A stretch of DNA of 64,000 bases from Lunularia cruciata (lineage: Eukaryota; Streptophyta; Marchantiopsida; Lunulariales; Lunulariaceae), in assembly GCA_948567375.1 (NCBI GenBank), contig OX419761.1, positions 27,690,243 to 27,754,242 of the forward strand, given 5' to 3'. The position numbers and the translations under genes were made by a program. Below, piece by piece: positions 9,734 through 20,825 of the stretch. Below the pieces are notes generated by a model. That model did not search any database and was not told the origin of the DNA. It worked only from the letters and a program-made list of their open reading frames with translations. The stretch's first letter is position 1. Every line of letters starts with the position of its first letter.

Positions 9734-12261
9734 AGTGAATAGACTTGGCAGTACGGTACAGTAATACCGCAGAACCCAGATTCGCAACATAATGACGACC
9801 CTGTCAGGCCGCAAGTTTTGTGGAGTTCGAGGTGTCACGGTGTTTCCCAACACCAGACGCATCTAACAAAGGACCAGAACGGTATAGATCGATACAGACA
9901 AAAATTGACATAATCCATCAACTGTTTTCGTATTTTCTCGTCACTCCTTTAGAGAAGCTGATGAAACTCATTTAACCTCCAGTACCCTCTCTCGGAAATG
10001 TGAAGCTCAGATGATGAAGAAGATGATGGGGACGCACGCTCCAGGTTCGCAACCGACAGTGCTCTCCCCGAGGTTTGAAGAATCCCTACACGGGTGTATG
10101 TTTCTCTAAGCAAGTCTAGAAGGTTCTAGGACAAAGGATTGGATTGATCATCGAAAGGGAGAAGAAATAGTCTACTCCCTCAATACGAGATCTACTCGAA
10201 AGCATACATGAAAACTTCAGAGAGGAAACCTCCAACATCCTCGGTAGAAGCTCTCAACCATGGGCTGAAACCGCTGGTTGATATGTAAAATGATGTGGAA
10301 ATCAATGTAAAATGGTTTTCTACAGGGTACCTCCAGAAGCTAAGAAGCCACCGGGCACGCAGCTTGACACGCCTAAAACTTCCCAAAGTTACGATCGAAG
10401 GAAACCTACCTTGTGAAACAGCTCCGGGCACTATCAAAGGCGTTATCTCATTGACTATGGACACATTAGCCACTGTAAGATCCACACATACAAGGAGCTG
10501 CAGGTTATCGACTCACTACCATGTCCGCCCGAAGAAGGATATCCTCAAGAACTGCTTAAAATGTTCATACGAAGATCCGATGTGACAAGAACCTGTCCAC
10601 GTCGAGTTTATAAAGAATGCCTGACTGAACTGGACGTAGGGCATGTAGATTGGAAATGTCCCACAATTTTCTGCAATTTCAGACAACTGTACCTTCCGAA
10701 ACTACTGCCAGCTGAATTATCTCAGTCATGATGTCCTTAACGTTTAAAAGATCACGAAAGAAATTGCTAAACACAGAATGGAGAGCACCTGCTTCCAAAT
10801 GAGCTTCCTGTGTTCCACTCAATCATGAAAGATAGCGAGTAAGGATCTCGTTCCTTGAGCACCACTAGTGTTGGCTAAGACCAAGAAACAAAATCAAAAC
10901 ACCAATCGTCAAAGTAGTCGTACGAGACTTCACAAGGGCCCTTGGCACGAATTCCTACCGACGTGATGGACATGACTCGCAAACAAAACAATGAACATCA
11001 AAGGACGTGCAATGCAAATCAAAGCGAAGGTCGCGTGTGTGTAACAACAATACAAAGAGTTCATTCCACATCTAGAAGGTGTATATTGACAAGTTTTCGG
11101 AAGTGTAGGTTACACACAAAGTGATTAGCCTACCCTAAGCTGTACAGAGGACTATTCACCCAAAATGTATGCCTGAGAGAATGTAACCTGATGAGAGCTT
11201 GAGCGCGGCAAGCTATTCACCATCTCCAGGAGAAGAGACGGGAGTACTGTCTGGTCTAATCTACAAACCATCCCACTAAGCTTGACGGCTTTCCTTACAA
11301 GAGGCCCATAATACAAGCTTCTTGATACCTACAAGGAGTTTTTCTGCAAAGCTATTGTACATGCATGCGTCTGCAATTTAAGATCTAAATCGACGCCGAA
11401 TCCACAGGAGACACTGGACACTGTAAGTTGTTTCGAGAAGGCGACCCGCAGCTAGTCAAGAACATCTTGAGTCTCAGAAGATGGAAGTCAGTGGAAGAAC
11501 CATAGTTGTAGCGAAGATCACGTGACCAATCCCTTGAAATGGTGGAGGATCCACTCACGACAAAAAAAACCGGTTTTCCAGAAAGTGTTCTCGTTAGAAC
11601 ATGATGAAGGCGCTGACGGAGATCATGAACTCGAGGGCCAGAACCAGAGTCCGGTGCAACATCCAGAAAAGCAAAGTTTCGCCGAATCCAAGTACCAAAT
11701 TGGTGCAAGACGCTGCCAAGAGGAGGCTGGTAGGAAAATAACGGCACTGTTAGCGTTGATGAACTGACTGTCAGAACAGAAACTAGCTCGGGTAAAAGGA
11801 CGATTTTCTCGATCGGAAGGGACAGACTTTCCTCTCGACCTCTTCAACAGATGTCGGAGAAAATACGTTCGATGTTTGTCTGCACTGCAGATCGTCATGG
11901 CCGGCGACACCTGGAAAAGAACCGTCGAAAGCATGACAGCGCTCCGGACTGCATGAGCGCTTTAGGTCATGAGAAGGGTAGGTCCTCGTAGGGCTTCTAA
12001 ATCTTAATGTCCAGGAACAACTACGGATGACAATCCGTCAGAATACTCCCTGCTTTGCTTTACAGACCCGGAAAAGGGTGCATTGGGCCGCATGTTACTG
12101 CACATGCAAATCTGGACAGCTAACCATTGTTGGTGCTGCTGCATGAAGAACAAAAGCCGAAAAAAAGCCGCTGATGCTGAAAGATGACCATATCAAAATT
12201 TACCTCCACACTAGGAGATGGTGAGCTGGTACCGAGGCCCAGCTCACCATCGGCACGACAC
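9734..12261. other. unresolved region, possible body of a minus-strand gene
   Basis: Moderately GC-balanced DNA with overlapping ORFs on both strands at 10.2-10.6 and 11.4-11.9 kb. It may contain introns or later exons of the minus-strand ORF starting at 12633. I could not establish splice-consistent exons or a domain, so I annotate none. Confidence 0.3.
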
Positions 12262-12633
12262 TCAGGCAACATTCTTCTGAGTATTTTCAGGAGCTCTATG
12301 ATTTTCCTTTCCTGAATCTGGCAGGTTCGCATATTTTTCATCCATTGCAGTCCGCACAGGGGGGGTGGATAATTTCGGAACAGGCTCACAGACCATCTCG
12401 TGAGATCCAGACCTCGGCGAGAACGATTTCACCTCACTTTGCGATGCATCTTGTGACACTCGCGGGCTGTTGATGGACAGGCTCTGTGGCTTTGGCAGGT
12501 GCAAGTAGTTGAACACGCTGAAATCATCGAAGTATCGCAAGTTGTTGTCCTCCAAAGTCGACGTGTTGATGTTAACTCTGTAAAATGGATCATAGAAGGT
12601 GGCACCTTGACCCGTTGGCATGCCTAGAGCCAT
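12262..12633 (-). CDS. unrecognised protein, probable first exon or short gene
   Basis: An ATG-started frame of 123 codons on the minus strand, starting MALGMPTGQGATFYDPFYRV and continuing with NLRYFDDFSVFNYLHLPKPQ. It then has a Ser/Pro-rich stretch (SLSINSPRVSQDASQSEVKS) and a polar tail (DSGKENHRAPENTQ). Composition and aromatic spacing look like real coding sequence rather than a shadow. A GTGAGC at the 3' side (about 12226-12231 on the minus strand) could be a splice donor, so the frame may belong to a longer gene. Upstream (12770-12792) is a CT/GA-rich tract typical of plant 5' leaders. I know no family match. Confidence 0.4.
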   Translation of the reverse strand: MALGMPTGQGATFYDPFYRVNINTSTLEDNNLRYFDDFSVFNYLHLPKPQSLSINSPRVSQDASQSEVKSFSPRSGSHEMVCEPVPKLSTPPVRTAMDEKYANLPDSGKENHRAPENTQKNVA

Positions 12634-14032
12634 CCTCTTTGCTTCTGAAGAGTTCTTCCTTCCACTGACCAGACAACAAACAACGCCTCACTCACCAGGT
12701 TCCAGAGGCGAATCGTCCCCCTTTGTCCTCCCAAGGTCTTTGGCACTAAACCAAAAAGAACGAATTTTCCCCTCTCTCTCCCTCTCTCGCAATACGTGGT
12801 GCGTACAACAACTCAAATAAGCAAAACTCTAGGTGCCGCGCTTGAGAACAACTCGCAAATTGCCGTGATCGACTAAATAGTGAGAAGAGATGTAGTGACG
12901 CTTAACGTGGGCACGAGGACACCAGATATCAAGATAACCTCCCACCCTCACACAATGTCTAGAGACTTCTGCAATGACTATCCCTGAGTTTATATAGCAA
13001 TTAGGTGCGCTGCTGCTACCAGGAGACACTCGTGGACGGGACGGGAAGAGGCAAGGATAATAGTAACTGGGTCACAAGGGAGCTCGAGCAGAATTCGCTC
13101 TCTCTTGGAGGATGGTAGAAATGTAGTTCAAAGTCGCCTGCCGGCTGCTGCAGCTCTATGAAACTTCGTGACGTCGAGTCGCGTGTGAAGAGCCGCGCAG
13201 CGGGGACAGAACCGTCGCGCCAGTGGAAGACAGGATTGACAAAGATGCAACGACTCTACCATAGTAGACACATGGGCTAACAACAGTACGTAATGCTTTT
13301 GCCGTCACAGAAACTATACCATGGAACTCTCAACGTGGTAAAAACAAGATACTGTACAGTATATCCAGTCGTCAATACCACTTCCGTGGTATGATTATAC
13401 ATATATTGATACGTCTAGGAATACAATACCTTCCTATTTCACACTGTCATGGTGTCATCTTCTACTGTACCGTGAAGTGAACTACCTCTTCTATACTCCC
13501 CGAGTCTCATGTAGTTGATAAGTCGAGGACTTCTCCGACATCGGAATTGTATTATTAGAGAATTACATATTTTGGAATTACTGTATCTGAGTATATAGTA
13601 AACTAGCTGGGTGCATGAGCTACTGTGTCTTATGTAAATTAAAGGGTTTATGACGTAAACCAGCACACCAACCATGCAGACACAACGTGGTGTCCAGATG
13701 AAACAGCACAATTCCTGACTATACCATGGTTAATAAAGCCCAAGGAACAGGGGGCATTGTCGGTCTCTTCAACTGAATTAACGACCGTGTACGGCGAATC
13801 CTCGAGAGACAATGGACTTGTATTTCAGAGCTCCCCCACTCTTCATCAGCAATCACAGTACAGTAGCGTCATTCTACCCTACTCTACTGTAGCTCAGTTT
13901 ATCACATTTTTCAGTCACTCATGTCCATCGAATCAATGTTCGAATTTATACTTCGGTCTGCAATTGAACCCTTGTATTGTTGTCACGGTTTCGTTAGTAT
14001 TCTTTAAGTGTTTATTTTGGGTCGATCGGATG
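12634..14032. other. upstream region of the 12.6-kb ORF; otherwise nothing
   Basis: It holds a GA-rich leader-like tract on the minus strand (about 12770-12792) and then unremarkable sequence with no domain. Presumably it contains the promoter of the minus-strand ORF. Confidence 0.35.
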
Positions 14033-14195
14033 CTCCACTTGTGTATAGATCGCACGACTTGCATAGCTCCGGATATCTTGGGTGTGATAGGGTAAATTTC
14101 TCATATATCTATTGGGGTTTAACCCCATGTTATTTCTTTTTCACTCCCTCGTGCGACTCTTTCGTTTTCTCTTCGCGGTCACCTTCTTCCATATG
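14033..14195 (+). mobile_element. family C retroelement, 3'-end fragment
   Basis: The stretch encodes SHDLHSSGYLG in the same place where the 63-kb copy encodes RPYDLHSSDI and stops. It is then followed by the family C tail: TTTCTCATAT, CTATTGGGG, a GTTATTTCTTTTTCACTCCC-like core and CGCGGTCACCTTCTTCC. A further scrap (ACGCGGTCGCCTTTTTCC) lies at about 14389-14410. Confidence 0.6.
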
Positions 14196-14747
14196 ATATT
14201 AAAAGAAGACGGGGTCTATGGTGAAGCCCAAGGATTAGATTGGAATTAACTAAACATTGATGTACATGCACCACGTCGTATCTGCATGGTTGGTGTGCTG
14301 GCTACCCAAAGTGCGGTTCACAGAAAGAATATTCCACTGGGCAGTGAACATTCTCTTACACTGTTTTTTGCTACGGATATTACTGTGTTCTACGCGGTCG
14401 CCTTTTTCCTTATTACTGTGGTAAGAAGTGCGGAACTCTTGAGTAAACTCACTTTTCTTCCTCGGATACACGATGTCAATGTTATGTGTATGTGTCAATA
14501 TTTTGTTGATGGAAACTTGTCGCTTTGTTAACCTTGTTATGATTTTACACATTATTATAATCCGGGGAGAGAAACTGGTTTCAGAGCAGAGGGTTATCAA
14601 CATGCAGACGCTTCCATTATTTTAAACGAACTGTGTTCTTACATACATCACTAGATATCCTGTATTAGATAATCATGTTGAGCATTTGCGCGTAGAAGAT
14701 GGCCTGATCTTCCAAAATAAAACAAAGAATCTCAAGGGCATATTACG

Positions 14748-15027
14748 AGATCACGTAGAGATCAAATTTTCTTTCTTCCATTCTTTCGTGGGGGTTTTTA
14801 AGAAGAAGAAAGGTCCAGAACCCACCTACCTCTGACTCGTTCTCGTGAGGCGAGTCCAAATTTCTCGCCTGCAAATTTCAAATTCCATATAACAAGATCA
14901 CGTAGAGATCAAGTTTTCTTTCCTCCATTCTTTCCTGGGGTTTTTAAGAAGAAGAAAGTTCCAGAACACACCTACCTCTGACTCGTTCTTGTGAGGCGAG
15001 TCTAAATTTCTCGCCTGCAAATTTGTC
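14748..15027 (+). repeat. direct repeat, two units of about 134 bp with period 146
   Basis: A unit beginning AGATCACGTAGAGATCAA occurs at about 14749 and again at 14895. Both continue through TTTTTAAGAAGAAGAAAG and CTACCTCTGACTCGTTCT to CTCGCCTGCAAATTT, with few differences. Confidence 0.8.
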
Positions 15028-15915
15028 CAAAACTGTTGTGGTAGTCTTTGGTTAGAATTAGCTGGGCTGTCCCTGGGTAAATTTAGGATCATGCTATGAA
15101 AATGTTGACCTATATTCGATTGGCCGCATCCAGAAATCCCTGTTAGAAATTATGGGGAATCTGAATACCTGGATTTTGAAGATTGAGAACGAAGTTTGTG
15201 GAGCTCTATATACAAGGATTTAGATTCTGGCAAAGTACTTTATTAAGAGATTAACAATGTTAATTAGTGTCACACATGAGTACGCACAGACCCTGAGTAT
15301 TGTTCAAAGTCCATAACAGAAGCTCTATAGCTCTATGATAGGCTCTAAGCTCTATAATAGAAGTTTCTGCTTAATATATCATGTGTTTTTTCTACACTAA
15401 TTTCTGTAATGATTATATTCTAAATGTAGTGACTTTTTGGATCCCTTCATTAGTGTAGATGATAATAGTCCAGTTTAACTAAAAGTCTTTACTAATTGAG
15501 AGTTGAAACAATTGGTGTATACGCAGTGTTTCAAAGTAACCTTAACTAAAATAAAAATAAATAAAAATCCGTGATTGACCATCAATGTTAAAATTTTTGA
15601 TACAAAACCACAAAACAAAGTATAAGAATAGGCTAGCCCGAGGAACCTTGATGTTGAGGTGTTGCGTTGAAACTTTTTTGCTTCCGTTCGTAATTGGTTT
15701 CTTATTCCATTAAGAATATGAAAATTTTTAAATATTCTTGGATTATTCTCCACATACCACACTATTCTAGGCATATTCCCTCAACACATTCTAGGCATAT
15801 TCCAATAAGTAATTATTTATAAGTGTATATCTATAAATTCTATTTTAAAACCTCTAAGCGTGATGCACGCCAATTTAATTATTAGCACTAATTAGAGAAA
15901 GGAATATAACCTAGT
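15028..15915. other. AT-rich intergenic DNA
   Basis: No coding or mobile-element signature is recognisable. The short repeated phrase CTCTATA near 15320-15355 is local. Confidence 0.4.
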
Positions 15916-16115
15916 CAGGAACCATGACAGTTTGTATGACCAATTTGTATCCATATTATAGAGAATTACGAGAGCAGGTCTTTGTTTCTAAACTAGGAAC
16001 CATGACCAATTTGTATGTATATCATAAAAAGTTACGAGATAGCTGCTTTGTATTCCAAGCCAGGAACCATGACCAATTTGTGTGCGAATCATAAAGAGTT
16101 ATGAGAGCACTGCTT
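15916..16115 (+). repeat. tandem repeat, about 68-78 bp x 3
   Basis: Units beginning AGGAACCATGAC start near 15917, 15995 and 16062. Each is followed by CAATTTGTATG-like sequence, ATAAAGAGTTACGAGA-like sequence and CTGCTTT. The units are diverged and unequal. Confidence 0.65.
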
Positions 16116-17417
16116 TCCATTTTCATGGTTATTGTCTACACATTAATAACACGAGAGTACCGTCCAGTAGTTATGTGGTTAATGAATATAGTTAATGTTA
16201 ACCTAGAGTAATTTACTATCACCAGCCCTTTACTCGTCATTCCTGGTGACTTCCTTGTAGGACCTACCTTTTCTGAATTGTAGGATTTTCTTTCACAAGA
16301 ATTGTAGGGTACTTGACAGTTTTTGACGCCAACTTTACATCTGAGCAACCAATGCCCCACAGGACCTACTCAGTTGAACCACGTCAATATGTTTATGAGA
16401 AACGAACAGAGAATCCAAAAATCGAACAACTGGGTAGTAATGATATGCTGTCCTCTACTTTATTTCAACTGCATACCGAACTTGTGTATAGTGTTCGTTG
16501 TACCAATTGTCTCAGGACACAAGTCTAGAGCTTCAAGAACACACCTTTTCTCCCAGTCACGTCCATGACGAATTAAGACAAGACAGCTGGCAGTTCATAA
16601 CTAACGTAGTAGCTCCATGGTAATCTGCTGCCTCCATCCTTGACGTAGTTAAGACACGTTTACAGTCGTGCATGATGAAGTAACATACTTGATCCTACAG
16701 GATCATGGCACGTGGTCACCAAGAGTTTTTGCTCTCTGGGCCTTCTCCAGCATATACATTGTTTGGAGAGAGTGTTAGTTTAGGGTAGTTTGGATCGTAT
16801 CTCCATAAAGGAGTCCGAGAGATGGAAGATGGATATGGTAATTGGAAAGGTGGATGAGAAAGCTTTTGCAGCCTAGTCAATGCTTAAGAGTTTTCCTGGC
16901 TGCAGATTGGGTCGAAACTGCTATATGTAGACCTTACCGAATGGAATGTTAGGTGTGAACAGTTCCAGGTTGCATTAATCTTGATCATAGCGGTGGATAA
17001 GATTAATACAATAGTTTAAGCTACTCTTGTACCATACTGCGATGGTCCAGCGTTTCTTCTTCATTTTTCCTTCAATTGTCTAAATTGTATCAAGAAGAAA
17101 GAGTCCAAGGCACTTGTATCAAGAAGAAAGAATACTAGTTTAATAGTATACCCACAAGGAAAATGAAGAAAGAGTCCAAGGCACTGAAAACTATATAAAC
17201 GAAAAAGCACATTCCTGCGGAAAGATACGCAGAGCCTAATGCCAAATAAAATTATATTATAATGTTTCTTTATTTTTATGAATCTTTTCTTGCAAAAAAG
17301 TAAAAAATATTCAATTTAAATAGTTTATTGCCAAACTATGTATGATAAAGATACTCTAAAGGTATATAAGGTAAATTTTCCTACATTTGATAAGAATTCC
17401 TCTTGATTGCTACACAT
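16116..17417. other. intergenic, nothing recognised
   Basis: Only short ORFs without domain signatures. A local duplication of AAGAAAGAGTCCAAGGCACT occurs near 17096 and 17168. Confidence 0.4.
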
Positions 17418-17760
17418 GTGTGAAGATCTAATGCTTGAAAGCAATATAATGTGATTAAGAATTTTTTTTTATCTAAGATATAAAATGAGCACGGTAAGAA
17501 GAATCTCATAGCCCCTCTCTTATACAAAATTCATTGTGTTGCCTCTTAGAGAAGATGATAAAATGATAAAGATACCTAAGATCTCAATTATGTGAAGATC
17601 TAATGCTTGAGAGCAATGTAGCGTGATTAAGATTGTTTATCTAAGATATGAAATGAGCGTATTAAGAAGAACCTCATAACCCCCTTCTCTACAAAATCCT
17701 TTGTACTGCCTCTTGAAGAAGATTACAAAAATGATAAAGATACCTAAAAATCTCAAATAC
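17418..17760 (+). repeat. direct repeat, two units with period 173
   Basis: TGTGAAGATCTAATGCTTGA begins at 17418 and again at 17591. Both units continue through GATTAAGA, TTTATCTAAGATAT, AAGAAGAA, CTCATA and ATGATAAAGATACCTAA, with short indels. Confidence 0.7.
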
Positions 17761-17896
17761 AAAGGTACAAAAACTTTAGAAAACACCCATGGTGTATAAT
17801 GATCCTACTTACAAGTCGCTATGGTTGTCATTGTTGCTTTTGCTTGTATGGTTGATTGCGCAAAGCTCAAAAGGGATTGGCAAAAACCACGTCCAG

Positions 17897-18091
17897 CGGT
17901 GTATATCTCCTATAGTAGAAGTCATTATGTTAATGTTTACTTTCCTAAGAGGTAAGGACGTCGGTGTATATCTCCTATACTAGAAGTCATTATGTTAATT
18001 TTTACTTTCCTGAGAGGTAAGGACGTCGGTGTATATCTCCTATAGTAGAAGTCATTATGTTTACTTTTACTTTCCTAAAAGGTAAGGACGA
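17897..18091 (+). repeat. 65-bp tandem repeat x 3
   Basis: Three units start at 17897, 17962 and 18027, each beginning CGGTGTATATCTCCTATA and ending GAGGTAAGGACG or close to it. They differ at only a few positions. The array abuts a family C tail. Confidence 0.9.
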
Positions 18092-18232
18092 CCACTTAGA
18101 AAAAATGAAGGAGGGGAAGATCCCATCAAGCCATATAAAGGAGAGATGAAAAAGTAAAATGGGGCTAAGCTCCAATAGAGTATATATGAGAAATTTTACT
18201 TTAAACTTTTAAATTTTAGGGTTTAGGGTTAA
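18092..18232 (-). mobile_element. family C 3'-end fragment plus short telomere-like tract
   Basis: Minus-strand family C tail: on the plus strand AAAAAATGAAGGAGGGGAAG, AAGCCATATAAAGGAGAGA and AAATGGGGCTAAGCTCC. It is followed by AT-rich sequence and TTTAGGGTTTAGGG at about 18217-18230, two plant telomere units. No clear target-site duplication. Confidence 0.55.
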
Positions 18233-19019
18233 GAAACTTTTAAGAAATTTTTATTTTTAGTTTCCTAAGAGGTGGACCAGGTAAGTCCAATACTCACTTT
18301 ATATCTAAGAACGTATTTTATATCTAAGAACGTATGTATGAACTGAAGAATCTATATCACCTTACCTCAACCAGCATGAACTCTAATGAACTTTAGTTCA
18401 ACACATATTGCCAATTACATAGCTTGCATGTTATATATAGATCCATAAGTACTATGGTCTAGGTCTAACATGTTTGATATGGCATGGAAGGTAATAGTGA
18501 ACTCCTCAGACAAGAAATGGAGCTTCTAAATCAAAGGAGAAGCAATACCAAGCTTTGGAACCTCTTCCTCAAGAGAAAACTCTAATCTGTCTAGTACAAA
18601 CGCATTACATAAGGATGTTGAAAAGGGCATGAGAGTGCTTATCCTCATTCTTTGACTTGAATCTTTCTAGATTCTAAGAACAAGAAATCTATTAATAAAG
18701 GAAAAAATACAAGTTAGGATTAAAAGCCAATCAAAGATATGACAATTATTCCTTTATAAAGAATGACAAAAAAATCAATAATCATGCTAAAAGAACCTAT
18801 CTATTAAGAAGTTTACTCAGGCAAAAGTTCTTTTTAAAATGTGATGATGTAATGGACATTGGCTATGTGGAGCCATATCTTTTGACTATGAGAAGACCAA
18901 TCTATATCTCTTAGTAGGGAGTTGTGGAAGCATACCAAGTCCTAGCAAAGTAGAAAAAGTGTAACTCATACTACAAAATGTAATTATATGAAGTAAGAAT
19001 ATCTATATGTGTGTTGGTG
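18233..19019. other. AT-rich intergenic DNA
   Basis: No gene or element recognised. Confidence 0.4.
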
Positions 19020-19024
19020 GTAAG

Positions 19025-19468
19025 TATAAAAGACCAAAGAGAGAAATAGGAGAATGGAAGATCATAGTGAAAGATCACATTGGGACTCTTGAATAGGGTA
19101 AACTTTGAATACCTAGCATGAACTTAGGCTTTGGTATTTATATGAAATATACAAGGCTCTGGTGAAGTTTCTCAAGAAGCTTCCTTCTAGAAGCAACCTA
19201 CTTGATGTGCAAGCAAAGCTAGTTGAAAAGCTTCCTCCTAGAAGCCACCAACTTGGCATGCAAGCTAAGATACTAAAGAAGCTCCCTAAGAAGTTTCCTC
19301 CTAGAAGTCGTCTACTTGGCATGCACCTTACCCAATACTTGGAAGGTACCAAGAAACTTACTAAATGCTTCTAGAAAATCCCTATAATTCTTGGCTAATT
19401 TTGCCTATTTATCACTTTATTAGTCTCAACTAACTTTTTTGTAAATTTAATATACTCATATTGTTATA
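19025..19468 (-). mobile_element. family A solo LTR with perfect 5-bp TSD
   Basis: On the minus strand this is a diverged family A LTR. It runs from TATAACAATATGAG to GGTCTTTTATA, with degraded TG..CA ends. It has the TATA-like TATTTATA (plus strand, 19135-19142) and the GAAGCTTC-rich segment. It is bordered by GTAAG at 19020-19024 and 19469-19473. With no internal region present, it is the product of LTR-LTR recombination. Confidence 0.85.
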
Positions 19469-20113
19469 GTAAGTGCCAAATAAAAATATTGAGGAACATC
19501 AAATGTAAGAATTTATGTGTAAGCCAAATAGAAAGTAAATGAACATAAGTTGTATTATGGACCAAATTATGGAGATTAAAAAGTACAAAAGTTATCCACT
19601 CCTACAAAGAGCACAAAACCTTCGAACCTAACAGTATAAACTTAACATAAGTAGGAACTCTAAAGGAATAAGTGTTGTTGGTAGACTTCAATTTTAGTAT
19701 TTTTGAATCTAAAGTTTGAAAACTAAACTCTCTAGTTTAAGTATAAAGGTCAAACTTAAACTATATCCCAATATATAGATTAAGGCCAATATAGATAAGG
19801 ATCATCTGAAATTAAAGAGAAGAGATATTAAAAGAAAGAAATAACCTATCTCAAAGAAGTAAACAAAGAGATATCACATACAATTATGGAGATCTTTTTA
19901 AGATCTCCACCACTAAAAAGATCTTTTCTACAAATGCAACATGTGTAAAATCAAAGGATGAAGTACTACAACTCATTGGGAAAAAAAATATTTTAGTAGA
20001 CTTGCCAATCATAATCATTTACCACACTAGGATTCATGACCTTTTGGAAGAGCAAATATGTTGATATAACTTCAAAAACAAGAGAAATGAAGAAAAAATA
20101 TATGAAGAGAAAA

Positions 20114-20232
20114 ATGCAACCACATAGGATAACAAGAAGGATGGGAAGACCTTATCAAGCTGAACAAGGAAAAGACATAAAAGATAAAATGGAGCTAAGC
20201 CCCAATAGTCTCAATGAGATATTAGAGCTATA
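20114..20232 (-). mobile_element. family C copy, part split off by the B2 insertion (3' side)
   Basis: Family C tail on the minus strand (plus strand: AAGAAGGATGGGAAGACC, TCAAGCTGAACAAGG, AAAATGGAGCTAAGCCCC). Its continuation lies beyond the 34.8-kb nest at 54990. The last five bases, CTATA (20228-20232), are the target-site duplication. Confidence 0.7.
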
Positions 20233-20825
20233 TGTAATCTTCCAAGATAGTGGACTTGAAGAGAAATAAAAAATAAGAAACATACAATTTTACACTCAAC
20301 CTCCGATGCCCCAAAGGAGCACCTTGACTATATTATATAGCAAAGGGGACTCCTCCAAAGGAAGTTCCACCCTTGGATCAGATACATAGATTGGTGACCT
20401 GTAAACAAGCTTTGCCCTTAGATTGGTTGCATGCATGGTTGATGTTGGTCCTGATCCTATCTGGTTGGCCAAACCATCTTTGACCAAAGGGCATCTTTAG
20501 AAAATCTTCTTGTAGGAATCTCCAAATTGCATGCATGAGGTTTTGTTGGAAATTTCTTGAGACAAACTTAGAAGGAGGGAAGGCGAGCCTTTCCTATATT
20601 GGAGGAAGAGGAATCAACACATTTTTGAGGCCTAATTTATCTGTTTAGGGCTTTTAAGTTGACTCTAAAGTTTCTAAGTTATTTTTGGCTCTTACACTAT
20701 TAGTAGAAGTACTCTTTTGATGACACCTCTATCTGAATCTACCTAGCTTATCATACATAACATCCTTCTAGATGTTATGAAGCCAATTTTCAACTCTAGA
20801 TTATATGTCTAGCTATTGTATTACA
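20233..20825 (-). repeat. B2 3' LTR
   Basis: 593 bp, TG..CA ends, the minus-strand equivalent of the B1 LTRs. It shares the ends TGTAATA and TATTACA, the CTCCTTTGGGGCATCG-like segment and the TATATAATA-like box. Adjacent at 20826-20840 (minus strand) is a purine-rich AAAAGAGTGGAGGTT, the polypurine tract. Confidence 0.85.

Noticed and set aside
11385-11934. Overlapping ORFs on both strands
   Set aside because: They overlap on opposite strands, lack motifs, and neither has gene-like context.
19113-19374. Two opposite ORFs with KLPSR or Ser/Leu repeats
   Set aside because: They are translations of the palindromic GAAGCTTC modules of a solo LTR.
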